A stretch of 7,083 nucleotides of DNA, from NCBI GenBank assembly GCA_959018155.1, contig CAUEKH010000124.1:1-7083 (forward strand), written 5' to 3'. The notes below the pieces were generated by a model. That model was not told where the DNA came from. It saw only the letters and a list, made by a program, of their open reading frames with translations, and did no database searches. The stretch comes from an uncultured Hungatella sp. (GTDB taxonomy: Bacteria > Bacillota > Clostridia > Lachnospirales > Lachnospiraceae). Position numbers and translations under genes: made by a program. Below, one piece after another: positions 5,548 to 7,083 of the stretch (positions are counted from its first letter, which is position 1; the number at the start of each line of letters is the position of its first letter).

Positions 5548-6279
5548 TCAGTAGCCCAGTTTCGGCAGAATATTTTTCGGATAGTCGAGAAGCATCATAT
5601 CCGCCCTGTCATCGAGGTAATGGCGATCGGGATGGATAACGACGAGCCACCTGCCCGTAAAATACTTTATATAACTTCCGAAAACATCAGAATCCAGGGT
5701 CGTTCCCAAAAGCAGAAGAACCTCGGCTTTCGATATCTCACTGGTCGTCTTCGTCATCAGCTGGCTGTCCACCATCTCTCCGAACAGGGAAACCATCGGC
5801 CGGACCGGAATATCGCATTTATCACAGAGAAGCACCTTCTTCGAATCGCGGACCTGTTCCATCGTGTACTCTTTTTTACAGCGCGGGCACACGTTCTTGT
5901 AAATCGTGCCGTGCAGATTCACCACATTTTTACAGCCGGCCCGCTGCTCCATGGCATAAATATTGCTTGTAATCACGCACTGAAGCTTCCCGGCCCGCTC
6001 CATGGCGGCCAGAGCAGGGCCCGATGCCGTGTCCCGCGGGCCATTTTCCAGCATCTCTCTTTTGTAAAATTCAAAGAAAAACTCCGGGCGGGTGTTATAG
6101 AAGGCACTGGAAAATATCTCCTCCGCGGAATAGCCGTACTTCATCTCGATTTCATACGCCTTATCCGGATTCTTTACCCCGATGAAGCCACCTTCTTCCA
6201 TCATACCTGAACCGCAAAGCGCCACCGTGTACTTACTCTCATCTAAAATCTCCCTTAATTTGGAAATTTTACCTTCCAT
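5548..6279 (-). CDS. Divergent SIR2-family NAD-dependent protein
   Basis: This is a 243-residue SIR2-fold protein; sirtuins use NAD to deacylate or ADP-ribosylate targets. Visible features are CGSG near the N-terminus (22-25), TSNIY (104-108), NLHG with the catalytic-position histidine H123, a zinc site CPRC (131-134) and CDKC (152-155), RPMVSLFGE (160-168), and GTTL (192-195). Against the classical motifs, GAGxS has become GSGMM, TQNID has become TSNIY (the usual Asp is Tyr, the Asn is kept), and the usual GIPxFR segment is replaced by a longer GGFIGVKNPDKA region. The zinc site and histidine argue for a folded, possibly active enzyme; specificity is unknown. The ATG at 6279 has AAGGAGG 7 nt upstream. 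It is upstream of the export-type and Nudix genes and divergent from the PAP2 gene. Confidence 0.87.
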   Translation of the reverse strand: MEGKISKLREILDESKYTVALCGSGMMEEGGFIGVKNPDKAYEIEMKYGYSAEEIFSSAFYNTRPEFFFEFYKREMLENGPRDTASGPALAAMERAGKLQCVITSNIYAMEQRAGCKNVVNLHGTIYKNVCPRCKKEYTMEQVRDSKKVLLCDKCDIPVRPMVSLFGEMVDSQLMTKTTSEISKAEVLLLLGTTLDSDVFGSYIKYFTGRWLVVIHPDRHYLDDRADMMLLDYPKNILPKLGY

Positions 6280-6326
6280 ATAAATGCCTCCTTCCACCTC
6301 TTTGTTTATTCTGTTCCTATATGATA

Positions 6327-6355
6327 ATTATACAATGAAAGCCCCTTATTTACCA
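6327..6355 (-). promoter_or_regulatory. Promoter for the SIR2-family gene
   Basis: On the minus strand a perfect TATAAT (6332-6327) has a weak TGGTAA (6355-6350) 17 bp upstream. The start would be near 6320, about 40 nt before the ATG at 6279. It lies in the AT-rich divergent region shared with the PAP2 gene, about 50 bp from that gene's -35. Confidence 0.5.
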
Positions 6356-6404
6356 TAATTTCCTATCATAAATCTAAATTAATCTTAACATTTCATAAAT
6401 ACCC

Positions 6405-6433
6405 TTGTACTCTCAAAATGAGTGTGATATAAT
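6405..6433 (+). promoter_or_regulatory. Extended -10 promoter for the PAP2-family gene
   Basis: TGATATAAT (6425-6433) is a perfect extended -10, with TTGTAC (6405-6410) 17 bp upstream as a partial -35. The start would be near 6440, leaving a leader of about 70 nt. The spacer contains an inverted repeat, ACTC (6409-6412) with GAGT (6420-6423), extended by CTCA/TGAG, which could be an operator. Confidence 0.65.
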
Positions 6434-6440
6434 CCACGAA

Positions 6441-6480
6441 AGTTGGTAATAGATATATATATTATCAGAAACTGACAACT
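6441..6480 (+). other. AT-rich inverted repeat in the PAP2 leader
   Basis: AGTTG (6441-6445) can pair with CAACT (6476-6480), enclosing a run of alternating A and T around 6452-6463 that can pair with itself. It starts almost exactly where the transcript would begin and ends about 16 bp before the ribosome site. A 5' stabilising hairpin is plausible; a riboswitch is not supported by any conserved core that I can see. Confidence 0.3.
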
Positions 6481-6509
6481 CGCATCGATTACGAAAGGGT
6501 TGACATCCT

Positions 6510-7083
6510 ATGAAAAATCTGATTCATAAATACAGACACGCATGGGTTCTCTGCTACGCATTCATCTACATTCCATGGTTTATGTACTTAGAAAAGAATG
6601 TGACCGGAACCTATCACATTATGCACATCGGCCTTGATGATTATATCCCGTTCAATGAGTATTTCATCATCCCGTATATGCTGTGGTTTGTCTACGTGTC
6701 AGGCGCGATTATGTATTTCTTTTTTACAAATGTTAAGGATTATTACAAGCTCTGTACCATGTTATTTACCGGTATGACCATCAGCCTTTTCATCTGTACC
6801 ATTTTCCCGAACGGAACGGATTTCCGTCCGGTGCTGGACCCGAACAAGAATGTATGCGCCGCGATTGTGTCATGGCTCTACTCCACTGACACGTGCACCA
6901 ATGTATTTCCAAGCATCCACGTATACAATTCCCTCTGCGTCCACATTGCCATTATGAGAAGCAGCGCACTGAAGAAGAATCACCTTGTCAGAACCGGTTC
7001 CTTAGTCCTGATGGTTTCCATCTGTCTGGCTACGGTATTTTTAAAACAGCACTCCGTGATCGACGGCGTGGGGTCCGTGGTGA
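6510..7083 (+). CDS. PAP2-family membrane phosphatase, C-terminus beyond the window
   Basis: The 191 codons present encode a polytopic membrane protein starting MKNLIHKYRHAWVLCYAFIY. Hydrophobic segments lie at about 12-26, 52-72, 81-99 and 164-178, with another region around 140-150. Type 2 phosphatidic acid phosphatase signatures are visible in divergent form: FRPV (R106, P107), FPSIHVYN (133-140, with the catalytic-position H137 in a PSxH motif) and HSVIDG (H181, D185). These residues dephosphorylate or transfer lipid-linked phosphates at the membrane surface. The PSIH form resembles the PAP2 group that includes inositol-phosphorylceramide-synthase-like enzymes, so lipid head-group transfer is an alternative to simple phosphatase activity. 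The ATG at 6510 is preceded by a modest AAAGGG about 10 nt upstream. No stop is reached before the right edge. Confidence 0.88.
   Translation, partial: MKNLIHKYRHAWVLCYAFIYIPWFMYLEKNVTGTYHIMHIGLDDYIPFNEYFIIPYMLWFVYVSGAIMYFFFTNVKDYYKLCTMLFTGMTISLFICTIFPNGTDFRPVLDPNKNVCAAIVSWLYSTDTCTNVFPSIHVYNSLCVHIAIMRSSALKKNHLVRTGSLVLMVSICLATVFLKQHSVIDGVGSVV

Noticed and set aside
5530..6210. A 226-codon plus-strand open frame opposite the SIR2 gene.
   Set aside because: The SIR2 frame on the other strand carries zinc-site cysteines and family motifs; the plus frame has no recognisable domain and no upstream ribosome site.
5548..6279. Reading the SIR2 gene as part of an anti-phage defence system.
   Set aside because: It is a stand-alone SIR2 domain of ordinary length with no Argonaute, HerA, TIR or nuclease partner in the window; its neighbours are metabolic and envelope genes.

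Overview
The window looks like chromosome from a Firmicute of the class Clostridia, most likely a Lachnospiraceae-type gut anaerobe. The grounds are moderate GC with AT-rich promoter regions, strong GGAGG-type ribosome binding sites, an scpA-scpB pair, and a D-Ala-D-Ala carboxypeptidase with C-terminal choline-binding-type wall repeats. The placement is an inference from gene content and style, not from a database match.

Layout, left to right. Positions 1-2167 (minus strand) read as one operon: a small two-helix membrane protein, a membrane-anchored metallophosphoesterase, scpA, and the first 56 codons of scpB, which runs off the left edge. scpA and scpB overlap by 4 bp (ATGA), and scpA also has a good promoter of its own in the 71-bp gap after the phosphoesterase. 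The small membrane gene may be frameshifted at an A6 run. The +1 frame after that run stays open and its stop codon abuts the phosphoesterase start exactly. A 77-residue Cro/C1-type regulator (2263-2496, plus strand) diverges from the operon, with overlapping promoters and a TGGATAAT direct repeat between them. It converges on the carboxypeptidase gene (2532-3989, minus) at a hairpin that overlaps its own stop codon.

Positions 4208-6279 (minus strand) hold a divergent SIR2-family protein, a COG2426-type small membrane protein and a NadM-like Nudix hydrolase, followed by a strong intrinsic terminator (4208-4254). No convincing terminator separates the three genes. An NAD-consuming SIR2 protein beside a Nudix enzyme of an ADP-ribose/NAD-related subgroup suggests a small NAD or ADP-ribose metabolism unit. 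A PAP2-type membrane phosphatase (6510 onward, plus) diverges from the SIR2 gene and runs off the right edge.

Most of the window is ordinary housekeeping and cell-envelope content. The points that deserve a second look are the frameshift candidate at 1958-1963, the altered SIR2 active-site motifs with the Nudix neighbour, the 27-bp tandem repeat in the carboxypeptidase linker, and the regulator/membrane-protein divergent promoter. No CRISPR array, tRNA, rRNA, insertion sequence or phage gene was seen.
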